Shown here one piece after another: positions 5,777-6,805 of a stretch of DNA of 6,805 nt. Origin of the DNA: Hyphomicrobiales bacterium (lineage in GTDB: Bacteria; Pseudomonadota; Alphaproteobacteria; Rhizobiales; Kaistiaceae). Within the stretch, counting starts at the first letter, position 1, and each line of letters opens with the position of its first letter. The notes under the pieces were generated by a model that was not told the origin of the DNA, made no database searches, and was given only the letters and a program-made list of their open reading frames with translations. The DNA lies in contig JAFKJZ010000515.1 in assembly GCA_017305815.1 (NCBI GenBank), positions 1 through 6,805 on the forward strand, written 5' to 3'. Position numbers and translations under genes: made by a program.

Positions 5777-5797
5777 CCAGTGCAACTACTGCACCGG
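5777..5797 (-). other. Leader hairpin of the orphan small gene
   Basis: On the transcribed (minus) strand, CCGGTGCA and TGCACTGG form an 8-bp stem with one G-U pair and a 5-base loop, about 28 bases before the start codon of the small basic protein. It lies in the predicted 5' leader and does not cover the Shine-Dalgarno, so it may stabilise the mRNA or be a protein-binding inverted repeat. Confidence 0.45.
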
Positions 5798-5806
5798 CGC
5801 GTGGTT

Positions 5807-5818
5807 CCTCGGCCGAGG
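5807..5818. promoter_or_regulatory. 12-bp perfect palindrome, possible operator
   Basis: CCTCGGCCGAGG is a perfect palindrome placed just after the predicted transcription start of the small basic protein gene (about +7 to +18). Position and symmetry suit a repressor site, although short GC palindromes also occur by chance in such DNA. Confidence 0.35.
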
Positions 5819-5831
5819 ATGGAACGGCGAC

Positions 5832-5859
5832 ATATTAGAGCAGAATCCGGCCGTGTGAA
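5832..5859 (-). promoter_or_regulatory. Candidate promoter of the orphan small gene
   Basis: On the minus strand TTCACA (5854-5859) and TAATAT (5832-5837) are separated by 16 bases. Both are reasonable sigma-70 matches in an otherwise GC-rich region, and the orientation points only at the small basic protein gene. The expected start near 5825 gives a leader of about 75 bases. It lies downstream of the moeA terminator, consistent with independent transcription. Confidence 0.5.
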
Positions 5860-5881
5860 GAAAGAGTCTTGACCTTTTGCG

Positions 5882-5915
5882 AAAAAATTCGGCGATGGCT
5901 CGAATCGCCGAATTT
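5882..5915 (-). terminator. Intrinsic terminator of moeA
   Basis: On the minus strand a perfect 12-bp stem (5904-5915 with 5885-5896) encloses a 7-base loop and runs into six T residues (5882-5887), the outer A-T pairs sharing the T-run. This is a classical Rho-independent terminator. The stem begins within the last base of the moeA stop codon, so the gene ends with no 3' untranslated spacer before the hairpin. Confidence 0.88.
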
Positions 5916-6805
5916 CAGGGCAATCGCAGGATCCGGCAGGGCGCTCCCTTGGCCGCCTCTGGCGCGAAAGGCGGGCGGATGATCAAGCAGAGCGCCTGCG
6001 CGAAGGTCGACAGCATCGAACTGTCCTGGCGCGGCAGCGGCGTCGCGATGTGGCGTCCATCCGGCAGGTCCACAAGGCTGGCGCGGACATAGTCCTGACG
6101 GCGGTCGTTGGCGGCGATGGCGCCGCCGAGTTCTGCCATTTCGCTCTCGTCGACGAGCGGCAGCCCGAGCAGTCTCTGGATCAGCGGCTTCAGGAACAGC
6201 AGTCCGCAGACCAGGCTGGAGACCGGATTGCCGGGCAGGCCCAGCACACGCATGGGGCCGAGCCGGCCGAACATCAGCGGCTTGCCGGGGCGCATGGCGA
6301 TCTTCCAGAAATCGAGCTTCATGCCACGTTCGACCAGCACCTCGCGCACGAAGTCGTGCTCGCCGACCGAGGCGCCGCCGAGCGTCACCAGAATGTCGGC
6401 GCCGCTGGCCGTGGCGCGATCGATGGTGGCGGCGAGTTTGGCACGGTCGTCCGGCACGATTCCGAGGTCGATCGCCGTGCCGCCCAGGAGTTCGACCAGG
6501 GCCGCGATGCCGAAGCTGTTGGAAGCGACGATCTGGTGCGGGCCGAGTTCAGAGCCGGGCGCCACCAATTCGTCGCCGGTGGCGATGATGGCGACGCGCG
6601 GGCGGCGGCGGACGGGAACCGCGCCATGGTTGAGCGAGGCGGCGAGCGTGAGTTGTCGCATGCCGAGCCGGGCGCCAGGCGGGAGCAGGATATCGCCCTC
6701 GACGAAATCGAGGCCCTTGGCGCGGATATGCTGACGCGGACGAACTGTTTCTGTCGCGCGGATGCGGCCATCCGCTTCGACGACGGCATCTTCCTGCAGC
6801 AGGAT
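5915..6805 (-). CDS. moeA: Molybdopterin molybdotransferase MoeA (5' end beyond window)
   Basis: The window holds the last 296 residues of MoeA, the cytoplasmic enzyme that inserts molybdate into adenylylated molybdopterin to complete the molybdenum cofactor. The reading frame is open to the window edge; MoeA proteins are usually about 400 residues, so roughly the first 100 are missing. Counting from the edge, the fragment shows IRAKGLDFVEGDILL (28-42), ending the domain that precedes the MogA-like fold; TGDEL (76-80); SNS (95-97); LGGASVGEHD (142-151); MRPGKPLMFG (171-180); and GLPGNPVSS (189-197). These are the family's substrate and metal-site motifs, all intact. The C-terminal beta domain (about 215-296) ends in CRILRLP. 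An ATG at 6661 is internal, not the start. The upstream neighbour is not visible, and a strong terminator separates the gene from the small orphan gene on the same strand. Confidence 0.95.
   Translation of the reverse strand: MLLQEDAVVEADGRIRATETVRPRQHIRAKGLDFVEGDILLPPGARLGMRQLTLAASLNHGAVPVRRRPRVAIIATGDELVAPGSELGPHQIVASNSFGIAALVELLGGTAIDLGIVPDDRAKLAATIDRATASGADILVTLGGASVGEHDFVREVLVERGMKLDFWKIAMRPGKPLMFGRLGPMRVLGLPGNPVSSLVCGLLFLKPLIQRLLGLPLVDESEMAELGGAIAANDRRQDYVRASLVDLPDGRHIATPLPRQDSSMLSTFAQALCLIIRPPFAPEAAKGAPCRILRLP

Overview
The window reads as an ordinary chromosomal stretch of a high-G+C alphaproteobacterium, most likely of the order Hyphomicrobiales (Rhizobiales). The basis is strong GC bias at third codon positions, the character of the MarC, YnfA, UDP-glucose dehydrogenase and MoeA proteins, a free-standing Lrp/AsnC ligand-binding (RAM) protein, and a GTCATGCC-type palindrome of the kind common between genes in that group. 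The genus cannot be fixed from the sequence. No transposase, integrase, phage gene, CRISPR array or toxin-antitoxin pair was seen.

Layout, left to right. On the minus strand are a complete MarC-family membrane protein and a possible 40-residue exported peptide. Then on the plus strand come a stand-alone RAM-domain protein and a secreted four-cysteine protein of unknown function. The latter converges, with a 6-base gap, on a minus-strand YnfA-family membrane protein. A minus-strand tRNA-Lys(TTT) with its own promoter follows. The plus strand then carries ugd (UDP-glucose 6-dehydrogenase), a strong palindrome, a small unrecognised helical protein, and an endonuclease/exonuclease/phosphatase-family hydrolase. 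The right end is minus strand: a small basic orphan protein with a well-formed promoter and Shine-Dalgarno sequence, and the C-terminal two thirds or more of MoeA (molybdenum cofactor insertion), which runs off the window and ends in a textbook intrinsic terminator.

No gene-free stretch reaches 300 bases. The longest are 2544-2768 (tRNA promoter and leader, ugd upstream region) and 939-1155 (no confident feature beyond the ribosome binding site at its end). The genes do not form a pathway: strands alternate and most genes look like single transcription units. Ugd would supply UDP-glucuronate for surface polysaccharide, but no glycosyltransferase or export gene lies beside it. MoeA acts in molybdenum cofactor synthesis, but no other moa, mob or mog gene is visible.

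I did not find a convincing new biological system. The best leads are the orphan 80-residue protein at the right with its promoter-proximal palindrome and leader hairpin, the small exported peptide, and the secreted four-cysteine protein.
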